Positions 31,156-39,684 of a DNA stretch of 64,000 bases are shown in pieces. Position numbers and translations under genes: made by a program. The stretch's first letter is position 1. Each line of letters starts with the position of its first letter. This stretch comes from Bacteroidota bacterium (GTDB lineage Bacteria; Bacteroidota; Rhodothermia; Balneolales; HLUCCA01). The stretch is taken from NCBI GenBank assembly GCA_020832235.1, contig JAFIEZ010000015.1, forward strand, positions 1-64,000. Direction: 5' to 3'. The notes below the pieces were generated by a model. It did not search any database. It had not been told where the DNA came from and was given only the letters and a program-made list of their open reading frames with translations.

Positions 31156-31935
31156 TTACAGCCGCCCACCCATTACATCAATAATAGTTGACAGGAAGTC
31201 GAACATGCGGGTGAACATCCCGTCGAAGGCTACGGGAAGGTATGGCATGACCATATGCAGCAGTATAATGGCGATACCCATTTTCACAGGTAACGCAATG
31301 AAAAAGATGTTCGCCTGAGGCATAATTCGAGCGAAAATAGCAAATGAAAGGTTGAGCAGAAATAGTACTATAAGAAACGGCGCTGATAACTGTACCCCGA
31401 TCATGAACAGATACACCGCAATCTGCAGAAAGTATGGCGTGGTAAGATGAAGTTCAGCCCCACTGATGGGTATCACATGAAAGCTGTACACCAAGGCCTG
31501 CAAATACATGTAATCTCCACCAATGGTGAGGAAGAAGAGCACCGCAAGTGTGGTATAGAAATTACTAACTACCGTATTCTGTATTTCAGAGGTTGTATCT
31601 ACGATGTTTGCAAAGCTAAGAGCGGCCTGTACAGCAATGAGCTGGCCACCCATTTCAATCCCGGCAAAGATGAGCTGACCAACCAGCCCCATTGCCACAC
31701 CGGTAAGAATTTCCGAAACCATAATCGTAAGCAGGAACAGGGCACCCTGATTCATAACCGGGGCTACCGATTCAGCGGGGATTACGGGAAACAGTAAAAT
31801 TGAGGTAATTGCTGCAAAGAAAAGTTTTACCCGCGTCGGAAAAACAGCCACGTTGAAGAAAGGAGCGGTCATGATCATAGCCCCTACCCGCACAAAAATA
31901 AAGAAAGCACCTACTATAAAGTCAATCGACTCCAT
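31156..31935 (-). CDS. fliR: Flagellar export protein FliR
   Basis: Core export-gate membrane protein that nests with FliP and FliQ. 259 residues with about six membrane helices (DFIVGAFFIFVRVGAMIMTA, VKLFFAAITSILLFPVIPAE, FFIALPVKMGIAIILLHMVM) and the conserved GQLIFAGIEMGGQLIAVQAA segment. Last gene of the motA-fliR operon, 7 nt after fliQ. It is convergent with fliA; the 199-nt gap between them holds an AACACAACAACG string (31019-31030) but no recognisable terminator. Confidence 0.95.
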   Translation of the reverse strand: MESIDFIVGAFFIFVRVGAMIMTAPFFNVAVFPTRVKLFFAAITSILLFPVIPAESVAPVMNQGALFLLTIMVSEILTGVAMGLVGQLIFAGIEMGGQLIAVQAALSFANIVDTTSEIQNTVVSNFYTTLAVLFFLTIGGDYMYLQALVYSFHVIPISGAELHLTTPYFLQIAVYLFMIGVQLSAPFLIVLFLLNLSFAIFARIMPQANIFFIALPVKMGIAIILLHMVMPYLPVAFDGMFTRMFDFLSTIIDVMGGRL

Positions 31936-31942
31936 GTGAACG

Positions 31943-32212
31943 CTACCGCGCTATCTGCGGGATGAAATCAAACACCCGCTCTGTGAAATTGATGGCATAT
32001 TGAAGCATAAATCCAAACAATAGGAACATAATGATCACTACTACCAGCATTTTGGGTACAAAGCTGAGCGTCATTTCCTGGATGGAAGTTGCCGCCTGAA
32101 ATATAGCTATGGCAAGTCCGATTGCCAGCGCACCGATGAGTATGGGTGCAGAGAGAACAACCGCTGCGGTAAGTGCTTCCTGAATCCAGTAAACGCCAAT
32201 ATCGGTATTCAT
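31943..32212 (-). CDS. fliQ: Flagellar export protein FliQ
   Basis: Small export-gate subunit of 89 residues with two membrane helices (ALTAAVVLSAPILIGALAIG, PKMLVVVIIMFLLFGFMLQY) and the family motif AIFQAATSIQEMTLSFVPKM. Length equals E. coli FliQ (89). It lies between fliP and fliR with short gaps, in the conserved fliPQR order. Confidence 0.96.
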   Translation of the reverse strand: MNTDIGVYWIQEALTAAVVLSAPILIGALAIGLAIAIFQAATSIQEMTLSFVPKMLVVVIIMFLLFGFMLQYAINFTERVFDFIPQIAR

Positions 32213-32225
32213 TTAAATCCTCTCT

Positions 32226-33110
32226 TTAATTAAAACTTCGGACCATACTCTGCACCAGCAGGTACCATCCGTCTGTTAGTACAAAAACCAGAATCTTAAA
32301 CGGCAGCGATACCAATACCGGCGGAAGAAACATGATACCCATCGCCAGCAGGATAGACGCAATCACCAGATCGATAACCATGAATGGCAGATAAATCATA
32401 AACCCAATCTGGAAGGCAATTCTAAGCTCACTCATGATGTAAGATGGTACCACCACAAACAGGGGCAGATCGCTGATTTGCCCTACCGTATTGATACCGG
32501 CCATATCCATGAAAAAGATGAGATCTCTCTCCCGTGTTTGTCGCACCATAAACTCCTTCAACGGAGTGGCTGCGGCATTCAAGGCTTCCATCTGCGTCAT
32601 TTCTTCGTTGATGTACGGCTGTATGGCCTGCTCGTTTATCTGGTTGAACGTTGGCATCATAATGAAGATGGTCATAAAAAGGGCCAGACCAATAAGAACC
32701 TGATTCGGTGGCGACTGCTGCGTTCCCAGTCCCATCCTCAGAAAGAAGAAAACCACAATAATGCGTGTAAAACTGGTCATCATGGTTACAAAGGCCGGAC
32801 CGAACGACAACACGGTAATAATAACAAGGGCCTGTATAGCCAGAGAAAGGTCTCCGTCTTCACCACCGATTGAAAGATCAATCTGAGGAATACCCTGCGC
32901 CAGGGCGGTAGACGCTCCTATGGTCATGCCAAGGGCCAGAAACAACAGCAGAAATCCGAACACATTGCGCAAAAACGTTCTTACCGCAAAGTATCCACGG
33001 TATTTCGTTGATGTTGATGTTGCTGCATTATTCATAGACTTCAACGATATACCGTCATCATATCGGGAACCCCAAAGCAGGCGGAGCATATACACACGTA
33101 GTGCCGTCAT
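32226..33110 (-). CDS. fliP: Flagellar export protein FliP
   Basis: Core export-gate subunit forming the pore with FliQ and FliR. 294 residues: an N-terminal extension with a signal-like segment (FLLLFLALGMTIGASTALAQ), then membrane helices and the conserved motifs PAFVTMMTSFTRIIVVFFFL, RMGLGTQQSPPNQVLIGLAL and a C-terminal FMIYLPFMVIDLVIASILLA. The ATG at 33110 overlaps the fliO stop by 4 nt; a second in-frame ATG about 25 codons later may be the true start, because the first 25 residues look atypical. Confidence 0.94.
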   Translation of the reverse strand: MTALRVYMLRLLWGSRYDDGISLKSMNNAATSTSTKYRGYFAVRTFLRNVFGFLLLFLALGMTIGASTALAQGIPQIDLSIGGEDGDLSLAIQALVIITVLSFGPAFVTMMTSFTRIIVVFFFLRMGLGTQQSPPNQVLIGLALFMTIFIMMPTFNQINEQAIQPYINEEMTQMEALNAAATPLKEFMVRQTRERDLIFFMDMAGINTVGQISDLPLFVVVPSYIMSELRIAFQIGFMIYLPFMVIDLVIASILLAMGIMFLPPVLVSLPFKILVFVLTDGWYLLVQSMVRSFN

Positions 33111-33667
33111 GACTGTTTTCCTTTGAACATCTCTAAAAATGTGGCTTTATCAGCACTTTGCGAAACGGGTTGAAGGTCATCGTTCCATTCGTCTTTATCG
33201 TATCGGTGCAAAAGGCTGATATTCGCATTGGTGATTCCCATCACCCATATTTCGTTGTTAATTTCCATTACTTGAATGTATTGACCGGGCCCTAGCATAT
33301 GCCTGTCTTTTTCGGCGAAGCGGGATGTTTGCGAGGATGTGTGCAAAGGTCCGCCTTTGCGGGCAAGCCAGAGCCAGGCTCCTCCGATGAGAACAACCAG
33401 CACAAAGAATGTGGTTACACCATTGCTGATGATATTACTCCCTCGCTCATCATGCTCGGGCAGAGCTTCCATTTCGCCACGCAGCGAGCGTACGCTTTCG
33501 AGGCGTTCGCGGTCAATTTCATTTTCGGGGAGAGCAGTGGGTGCCGGCGTGGAACCCATTCGGATAATAAATAGAAGCCAAAGGAGCAGCATGACCCCCG
33601 ATATCCCGATGACAAGAGACAGGACCTTCTTAGGCGGTTTATTGGGAAATGTGCTGCGAAGGTCCAT
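33107..33667 (-). CDS. fliO: Flagellar export assembly protein FliO
   Basis: Membrane protein that helps FliP assemble. 186 residues: one membrane helix near 16-36 (LSLVIGISGVMLLLWLLFII), a periplasmic stretch, a second helix (TTFFVLVVLIGGAWLWLARK), then a cytoplasmic beta-rich FliO domain (GPGQYIQVMEINNEIWVMGI, NANISLLHRYD). Two helices rather than one is a variant also seen in other phyla. The fliY-fliO-fliP gene order supports the call. Confidence 0.82.
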   Translation of the reverse strand: MDLRSTFPNKPPKKVLSLVIGISGVMLLLWLLFIIRMGSTPAPTALPENEIDRERLESVRSLRGEMEALPEHDERGSNIISNGVTTFFVLVVLIGGAWLWLARKGGPLHTSSQTSRFAEKDRHMLGPGQYIQVMEINNEIWVMGITNANISLLHRYDKDEWNDDLQPVSQSADKATFLEMFKGKQS

Positions 33668-33729
33668 CTTTGTGCGTTATCGGGTTATCTGCGAAAAGGC
33701 AGGTTTTTCCGGTTACCTGCTGGTTTCTG

Positions 33730-34701
33730 CTAGTTTAGTTTTGCTTTTGCCAGACGTTCTCGGGTAGAAACCAGGTTTACTATGCGTACACCAAAGTGTT
33801 CATCGATTACCACAACTTCACCCTGTGCAATACGATGTCCGTTTACCAGAATATCTACCGGTTCACCGGCCAGTTTATCGAGTTCAAGCACGGCGCCCTT
33901 GGTAAGCTGAAGTACTTTACCCAGTGGCATCTGAATCTGTCCGAGTTCAACGGAAACATCCAGGTTCACGTCTTTCAGAAGCTCAATATTGGTACCATCC
34001 AGCTCTTCAAAGACATTGGTTGCTTCTCCGAAATCGACAAATTCTACACGCTGGGCGTTGACCATTTCATCGGGCGCCATTTCTTCTTCGCCTTCAGATG
34101 GCTTGCTCTTTCCATTCGTTTTCGTGCCATTTGCGTTGTCGCCATTAGTCGCCTCTGCCTCGGGCTCTTCTACGGGCTCGGGTTCGTCAACTTTAATAGC
34201 TGCAGGATCGCCCAGAATAATTCCAGCCCTTACATCATCATCGGCAACACCGTGCACAGCCAGGGTTACACCGAAGTACTGAGTATGCGTTAATTCGTTC
34301 TCGAGCTGAGCAGCCGTAAGTACCTGCAGGTTTTCAGGCTTAACGGTTAAATCATTCTCAGCCAGTTTTTTGACCAGGATATCTTTAAGCTCATTGCCAA
34401 ACTTGAGAAGCAGGTCGCGTGTTACCTCATTCAGCGCCTTTTCTTCGATACCGAGCATAATGGAAGACAGCAGACCAAACCAGGCTTCATCCATCAAAAT
34501 GACGATGTCTGCATTGTGTTCCGTATCGCGGGCATACAAGAAGATATCGGTTTTTACCGCACCCTCCAGCATTTCCTCGTGAGTCAGCGTAACCTGCTTG
34601 TTCACTTCAATACGCGTTTCTTCGTATGTCACCGAAGTGATATATTGCTCCACATCCTCGCGGAGTACATCAAAAAGTTCTATCAGTTTTTCCAGATTCA
34701 T
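33730..34701 (-). CDS. fliY: Flagellar switch protein FliN, FliY-like with CheC-type N-terminal domain
   Basis: C-ring component of 323 residues. The N-terminal half (about 1-165) resembles the CheC/FliM middle-domain fold (HNADIVILMDEAWFGLLSSI, FGNELKDILVKKLAENDLTV); a Glu/Asn/Lys-rich linker (170-205) follows; the C-terminal SpoA domain (about 235-320: LLKDVNLDVSVELGQIQMPL, LELDKLAGEPVDILVNGHRI) is typical of FliN. Bacillus FliY has such a two-domain layout and dephosphorylates CheY. The canonical E-x-N phosphatase signature is only partly visible here (GNELKD). No EIDALL-type CheY-docking peptide is seen at its N-terminus. Overlaps the fliM stop by 4 nt. Confidence 0.88.
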   Translation of the reverse strand: MNLEKLIELFDVLREDVEQYITSVTYEETRIEVNKQVTLTHEEMLEGAVKTDIFLYARDTEHNADIVILMDEAWFGLLSSIMLGIEEKALNEVTRDLLLKFGNELKDILVKKLAENDLTVKPENLQVLTAAQLENELTHTQYFGVTLAVHGVADDDVRAGIILGDPAAIKVDEPEPVEEPEAEATNGDNANGTKTNGKSKPSEGEEEMAPDEMVNAQRVEFVDFGEATNVFEELDGTNIELLKDVNLDVSVELGQIQMPLGKVLQLTKGAVLELDKLAGEPVDILVNGHRIAQGEVVVIDEHFGVRIVNLVSTRERLAKAKLN

Positions 34702-35630
34702 AACAGTTCACTTTCTTTTATTTCGGTGTAGACATCGTAAATTTTTACTGCCCGGCGGGTTTTTACCGTCCCGGGATAAGCGGCCATTTTTGGCTTGCCG
34801 TTAATGGTAACATCCAGCGGCTTTTGCACTTTCTGATCTAATGGAATGATGTCGCCCTCTTCCAGATGCAGTAAATCCCAGACCGAAAGCCGGGTTTTAC
34901 CCAACAATGGGCGAATATTGACGCCAATTTGCTTGAGCGTCATTTTAAAGGCATCCAATGCTTCTGCAGATAGCTCTTCTTTACGGGGATGCGAGCCGAC
35001 GCGAAGAATCATCTCATTGAGTGATTCCTTTAGCAGCGTGTAGGGGTATACAAGACGGATGGGTGCACGCTGACCGCCAACCTCAATTTCGTATTCGGCA
35101 ACAACAGCAGGATCATCATTAATGAGGTGCACATTTTCGGGCTTGCTTTCGTACACCATACTCTTCACGGTGAAATTCATATACGGTTCCCATGCCGCAA
35201 TCACATCATTATTCACGCGCTTCATTACACGCGTCATAATTTTTTCTTCGATAGTGGTGAATGTTCGGCGTTCGGCAAGGTCAGAACCACGTCCACCACT
35301 TTGTCGCTCTACAATATATAAGCATAATCCGGGCGGCAGCTCCAGAATGATATCTCCGCCCAACTCTTCAATAGATAACACATATAACGCTCCGGGGGTT
35401 TGAATACCACTGATGAATTCACTCATTACCACCTGGTTGATTCGGGTAAGCTGTACATCAACCTTATTTCGCAGGGTGCTGTTGAAGGTACGGCCCAAGC
35501 TGCGCGCCAATGCCTCATGCAGCGCCCTGAGGGTACGCATGATTTCCTTACTAAAAAGCTTGGGGTGTTTGAAGTCGTATGTTTCTACAAACTTACGCCT
35601 TCTCCCACGCTGGATTTGCGGAAAACTCAT
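34698..35630 (-). CDS. fliM: Flagellar motor switch protein FliM lacking CheY-docking peptide
   Basis: C-ring switch protein of 310 residues: middle domain (KLFSKEIMRTLRALHEALAR, GALYVLSIEELGGDIILELP, FTTIEEKIMTRVMKRVNNDV) and C-terminal SpoA domain (LSVWDLLHLEEGDIIPLDQK). The usual N-terminus has LSQDEIDALL, the site bound by phospho-CheY. Here the protein starts MSFPQIQRGRRRKFVETYDF, directly at the middle domain. It cannot be longer: upstream in the same frame the fliL stop codon occurs 12 codons before the ATG. Either CheY-P binds elsewhere (FliY or the middle domain) or switching works differently. Confidence 0.95.
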   Translation of the reverse strand: MSFPQIQRGRRRKFVETYDFKHPKLFSKEIMRTLRALHEALARSLGRTFNSTLRNKVDVQLTRINQVVMSEFISGIQTPGALYVLSIEELGGDIILELPPGLCLYIVERQSGGRGSDLAERRTFTTIEEKIMTRVMKRVNNDVIAAWEPYMNFTVKSMVYESKPENVHLINDDPAVVAEYEIEVGGQRAPIRLVYPYTLLKESLNEMILRVGSHPRKEELSAEALDAFKMTLKQIGVNIRPLLGKTRLSVWDLLHLEEGDIIPLDQKVQKPLDVTINGKPKMAAYPGTVKTRRAVKIYDVYTEIKESELL

Positions 35631-35657
35631 AACAGTGTACTGACCGATTGTTGTGCA

Positions 35658-36170
35658 TCATTGCATTATGTATCGGGTGAAGTACAAATTGCGTACCGAA
35701 GTGAGTCCTGTTATGTTATTTATTTCCTGAATCATTTCCTGGCGCATTTTTTCGCGCTCTTCAAATACCACCAATTCATTGACTGTGCGTGACGCTACGA
35801 TTCGTTGCATGTTTTCTTTGATCCGGGTCATGTTCCGTTCAATGTGTGGAATATGGTCGTGATGGAACAAATCAAGGCTCATACCTATTACAAGGAAGCG
35901 CTGACCATTTGACCGGGCTGGATTGACCACAATATCTTCCATCTGAAACTCGGTAGAAAAGTCGGGTAAACCTCCAAAAATACTCACATAAATACGCTCG
36001 TAATTTTCATCTACCAGAGTATACGCTGCACCCACCTGGAAAATAATCGCCGCCAGAATCAGGAAATATTTTCCAATGGTAAGGAATTTTGAACTCTTCC
36101 CACCACCCGATGAGCCCGCCGCGCCCGGTTCACCGGGTTTGGTTACGTTATTTAAATCATTCTCTGCCAT
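35658..36170 (-). CDS. fliL: Flagellar basal-body protein FliL
   Basis: Single-pass membrane protein that supports the stator. 170 residues: a Gly/Ser-rich cytoplasmic start, a membrane helix (FLTIGKYFLILAAIIFQVGA), and a periplasmic stomatin-like domain (FQMEDIVVNPARSNGQRFLV, MTRIKENMQRIVASRTVNEL). It sits between motB and fliM, the usual context. The stop lies in the fliM frame with 27 nt between genes. Confidence 0.92.
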   Translation of the reverse strand: MAENDLNNVTKPGEPGAAGSSGGGKSSKFLTIGKYFLILAAIIFQVGAAYTLVDENYERIYVSIFGGLPDFSTEFQMEDIVVNPARSNGQRFLVIGMSLDLFHHDHIPHIERNMTRIKENMQRIVASRTVNELVVFEEREKMRQEMIQEINNITGLTSVRNLYFTRYIMQ

Positions 36171-36197
36171 ATCTCATTCTCCATTTCAAAAAGGTGG

Positions 36198-36923
36198 TTA
36201 CCTTCCCTGCCGCTCGTCTTCCATCGCAAAAGATGGCACCCCGCCACCTTGCTGCATTAATTCTGTATATCGAACATAAATTTCAACTCTTCTGTTTCGC
36301 TGACGGTTCTCTGCGGAATCATTTTCTCTTAAAGGACGATATTCCCCGAAACTTGTCGCACGAAATCGTCGAGATTCTACGCTGCTGTTATTTATAAGTA
36401 CCTGCACAACCGAAACCGATCGGGCGGCACCCAAATCCCAGTTGGATCTGAACCGTGAGCCGGAGCCAATAGGAACATTATCGGTATGACCCTGTACTTC
36501 GATTTCATGAATATCATCGCTCAGAATGGTTGCAATTTCGGCTAGTATCTCCATCGCCCGGGGTATTAAATCGGCCGAACCGCTCGGGAATGTAACCCCC
36601 TCACTGAGTGAAATACGTATGCCCTCAGGGGTTAGTTCCAGCTCAACCTGATCGCGCAACTCATTATCTTCGATAAAATCTTGCAGGCTTTGCATCTGCT
36701 GAGCCTGCTGATTCAAAGAAGAAACAAGGTCTTGCGGGTTGATAATTGATTGATTCTCCATGACCATTCTGCTGCCTTGAAACGGAATCAGAAACTCCTG
36801 AAACTTAGTAGGTTCAATCCCCGGTGTCATCGTATACAACACCACAAAGAAAACCATCAGGAGGGTGACCAGGTCACCGTAGGTCATTAACCAACCTCCA
36901 GTATCTTTCTTAGATCGTCCCAT
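36198..36923 (-). CDS. motB: Stator protein MotB (PomB/MotS-like)
   Basis: Peptidoglycan-anchored half of the stator. 241 residues: one membrane helix containing the ion-binding aspartate D17 (WLMTYGDLVTLLMVFFVVLY), a linker with plug helix, and an OmpA-like domain (VQGHTDNVPIGSGSRFRSNW DLGAARS region). The residues around D17 (GDLVTLLMVFFVVL) resemble sodium-driven PomB/MotS more than proton-driven MotB, so sodium coupling is possible (inference). Its start overlaps the motA end by 37 nt, so translation is coupled. Confidence 0.93.
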   Translation of the reverse strand: MGRSKKDTGGWLMTYGDLVTLLMVFFVVLYTMTPGIEPTKFQEFLIPFQGSRMVMENQSIINPQDLVSSLNQQAQQMQSLQDFIEDNELRDQVELELTPEGIRISLSEGVTFPSGSADLIPRAMEILAEIATILSDDIHEIEVQGHTDNVPIGSGSRFRSNWDLGAARSVSVVQVLINNSSVESRRFRATSFGEYRPLRENDSAENRQRNRRVEIYVRYTELMQQGGGVPSFAMEDERQGR

Positions 36924-37765
36924 GTGCTGTTTTGTTGATTTTTCCAGAGACGATACAGTTTCTCTTCACGTTCTTTCGTGCTTCGTACTGTATCATAGTA
37001 TTTTAAATATTCTGCCCGACTACGAGGATCTACAAAGTTGAGCATTTTCTTTTCCATAATGCGTGGATTCTCCTGTTCCAGCATAGAAAGAATTGCCGAA
37101 CGAAACATGTATTTCCGGTTCAGATCCAGTTCCGAAAGGTAGTCCAGCTTTCCGGCCAGGGGTGCAAAAAACAGGTTTGCCATGATTGCACCATACAGCG
37201 TTGTAAGCAAAGCTACTGAGAGCCCCTTCCCAAGGGACTCTGCATCGGATATATTCTGCAACATCAATATCATCCCGATTACGGTACCCACCATACCGAA
37301 CGCAGGAGCATACGAGGCCATTGAGTAAAGCAGGTTAACCGTCATTTCAATGCGGCCTTTGGCTGCCTGAATCTGGTCACCTAAAATTTCTTCCAGATTT
37401 TCCTTTTTTACTCCGTCTATTGCGAGCTGAAGCCCATTACGTAAAAAGGAATCGTCTACATCACTTACATCACCTTCAAGCGCCAAAAGCCCGTCACGTC
37501 GGGCACGCTTGGCGAAAAGATTGAGCAGTTCAATATCGGTGCGCAAATCAACATCCTGAGCTCGAATCATACCTGTAATGGTAGGGAAACTTTCGCGGAT
37601 GTCTGTAAAACTATAATTCACCATAGTGGATGCAATTACACCCCCACCAACTATAATAAAGGAAGCCACACTGATGAATGGCACCAATGAACCTTGCGTA
37701 ATGATGGCAAGAATTACCAGGCTGGAGCCCGCAAGTAAACCTATTATGGATGATTTATCTAACAT
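36887..37765 (-). CDS. motA: Stator protein MotA (PomA-like)
   Basis: Ion-channel half of the stator. 292 residues with four membrane helices (GLLAGSSLVILAIITQGSLV, FISVASFIIVGGGVIASTMV, then SYAPAFGMVGTVIGMILMLQ, LLTTLYGAIMANLFFAPLAG) and a large cytoplasmic loop that contacts FliG. It is shaped like PomA/MotP. It heads the motA-fliR operon and has a sigma28-type promoter whose -10 ends 8 nt before the ATG, so the mRNA may be leaderless. A terminator upstream separates it from flgE. Confidence 0.94.
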   Translation of the reverse strand: MLDKSSIIGLLAGSSLVILAIITQGSLVPFISVASFIIVGGGVIASTMVNYSFTDIRESFPTITGMIRAQDVDLRTDIELLNLFAKRARRDGLLALEGDVSDVDDSFLRNGLQLAIDGVKKENLEEILGDQIQAAKGRIEMTVNLLYSMASYAPAFGMVGTVIGMILMLQNISDAESLGKGLSVALLTTLYGAIMANLFFAPLAGKLDYLSELDLNRKYMFRSAILSMLEQENPRIMEKKMLNFVDPRSRAEYLKYYDTVRSTKEREEKLYRLWKNQQNSTWDDLRKILEVG

Positions 37766-37772
37766 AGTACAC

Positions 37773-37800
37773 TTATCGACATAATGAACCGTCAGTTAAA
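37773..37800 (-). promoter_or_regulatory. Sigma28 promoter of motA operon
   Basis: On the minus strand TTTAAC (37800-37795), 14 nt, then GTCGATAA (37780-37773), one mismatch from GCCGATAA. Same -35 hexamer and spacing as the promoter at 11923-11950. Confidence 0.7.
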
Positions 37801-37816
37801 CCCTCTTTTTATACAA

Positions 37817-37849
37817 AAAACCCCGACGCGTTTTACACGACGGGGTTTT
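37817..37849 (-). terminator. Terminator after flgE
   Basis: AAAACCCCG (37817-37825) pairs with CGGGGTTTT (37841-37849), loop 15 nt. Read on the minus strand the stem is followed by a run of six T. It ends the flgB-to-flgE unit just before the motA promoter. Confidence 0.88.
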
Positions 37850-37874
37850 ATAAAACATGATTGTAAGAAATTGT

Positions 37875-39506
37875 TTAACGTTTCAGATTTACCGTTTCCA
37901 GGAGCATTTCATCGGATACAGAAATTACTCTGGCGGATGATTGATATGCCCGTTGGGAGGTAATCATTTCGGTGAATTGTTTAGCAAGGTCTACGTTAGA
38001 GGCTTCAAGTGCCCCAGCAGTTATAGACGTTCCGGAAAAGTCAGATGCTGTGTTCGTAAACATCTCCCCGGCTGCAAATGTAGCGCGATAAAGTCCGGCG
38101 CCCATCATTTCAAGACCATTCTGATTTTGTACCTGTGATACAGCAAGCTGAGCCAATACTCGAGACTTACCATTATCAAATACACCTTGAACACGGCCTT
38201 CACCGTCAATTTGCATATCTATGAGAGCCCCTTGCTGGTATCCATCCTGACGAAATACCTTAGCTGAGTTATTTCCTGCATATTGAGTAAAGCTGATACC
38301 TTGTTCAAGATCGCCAAGTTCTACTTCAAATGTGGTAGCCAAAGCACCGTTACCTGGTTCAAAAGTTACGTTGAATGTACCGCCACTGAGCAGGTTACCC
38401 AGTTCATCAAAACTAACTTGAGGATAGGGTGGTGTAGCGGGCTGTGTCACCGGCTGACCGTCGGTAAATCTGGCTTCGTACTCCCATAGGTTATCGCCAA
38501 TCTGCCGGAATTCCAGCAGCATACTATGCGGACGACCAAGGTCGTCGTAAACCGATGTACTCATAATGCGGTTTCCTGTGAACCCTTCCTGCGCTACCTG
38601 AAACGGTGGGAGCGATACTACTCCGCTTCCCGTAACTTCTACATTTGATATTCGGAATGAACTGTCACCCATTGTTGCAGATCGAACAGAAAGCATCCCA
38701 TCCTGAAGGGCCATACGTCCCTCTTCAGGGGTGAGCTCCGTATTAAATGTATTCACGAGATCTTGAACAGTGGCACCTGCAGTATAGTTAAAGCTTACTG
38801 TGCGGGCTGTACCATCATGCAGTGTCATCTGAAAATTAATACTATCGCCAGGTTCAAGGTTTGTGGTTACTTGAGCCAGGTCATTCAGAGATGTAGTAGC
38901 TCTCGCGGGTTGACCCGCATTGGTTGTGAGTGAACTTACCGACTGCAAGGTTTGTGTTTTACTGGTATTTGAATCCAGGTTACCGGCTAATTTTACTTTT
39001 TCTGTAGATTTTGGAGGAAAAACATTCTCGAAATCTACGTAAATATCACTGGTAGTACCCGCGCGCAATACATTCCCCTGTCGGTCGGCAAGAAACCCTT
39101 GAACGGTTCTACCCGCAGGATCTACCAAAAACCCCCCCTTGTTGAATACAAAATTACCTGCACGGGTGAGGTAGGTCTGTGATTCATCCTTAACCGAAAA
39201 AAAGCCTTCGCCTTCGAGAGCGACATCGGTATTTACGCCGGTGTTATTCAGTACACCCTGAGAGAAATCACGGTCGATGGAGGCTACACGCACACCAAGA
39301 CCTATCTGATTGGAGAGCTGAGGGGCCGAATCGCCACTTTGACCCGAACGGCCGAGTCGCTGGGTCATAAGCTCAGCAAATGTAGTACGGGATGATTTAA
39401 AACCTGTAGTTTCAACGTTGGCTATATTATTACCGATAACGTCCATTTTGGTTTGAAAGGCCCGAAGACCACTCACACCAGAATTCATTGCTTTGATAAG
39501 AGACAT
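37875..39506 (-). CDS. flgE: Flagellar hook protein FlgE
   Basis: Subunit of the hook. 543 residues (E. coli 402), enlarged in the central domains. Start MSLIKAMNSGVSGLRAFQTK, NIANVETTGFKSS; C-terminal helix ASNVDLAKQFTEMITSQRAY, ISVSDEMLLETVNL. The core has the FlgE/F/G signature DVALEGEGFFSVKDESQTYL, TRAGNF. It has its own sigma54 promoter in the gap after flgD, so hook synthesis can be boosted separately from the upstream operon. Confidence 0.96.
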   Translation of the reverse strand: MSLIKAMNSGVSGLRAFQTKMDVIGNNIANVETTGFKSSRTTFAELMTQRLGRSGQSGDSAPQLSNQIGLGVRVASIDRDFSQGVLNNTGVNTDVALEGEGFFSVKDESQTYLTRAGNFVFNKGGFLVDPAGRTVQGFLADRQGNVLRAGTTSDIYVDFENVFPPKSTEKVKLAGNLDSNTSKTQTLQSVSSLTTNAGQPARATTSLNDLAQVTTNLEPGDSINFQMTLHDGTARTVSFNYTAGATVQDLVNTFNTELTPEEGRMALQDGMLSVRSATMGDSSFRISNVEVTGSGVVSLPPFQVAQEGFTGNRIMSTSVYDDLGRPHSMLLEFRQIGDNLWEYEARFTDGQPVTQPATPPYPQVSFDELGNLLSGGTFNVTFEPGNGALATTFEVELGDLEQGISFTQYAGNNSAKVFRQDGYQQGALIDMQIDGEGRVQGVFDNGKSRVLAQLAVSQVQNQNGLEMMGAGLYRATFAAGEMFTNTASDFSGTSITAGALEASNVDLAKQFTEMITSQRAYQSSARVISVSDEMLLETVNLKR

Positions 39507-39664
39507 AATTTACTCCGATTTAATGCACTACAACGAGGTCACCAAAGTGCGCTCCGGCGGGTAACCGGGCGTATCCGTTGTTGATGTTTTTTTGACTTTA
39601 ATTTGACTGTACTATCCGGCGAACACACTTGCCGGCAACTTTTTTGAACTCACGAAATATTCAA

Positions 39665-39680
39665 TGCAAAAATACTGCCA
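39665..39680 (-). promoter_or_regulatory. Sigma54 promoter of flgE
   Basis: Minus-strand TGGCAGTATTTTTGCA, with intact GG-N10-GC and TTGCA, in the gap between flgD and flgE. The -12 edge is 159 nt from the flgE ATG, giving a longer leader than the other three sites. Confidence 0.78.
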
Positions 39681-39684
39681 GAAT

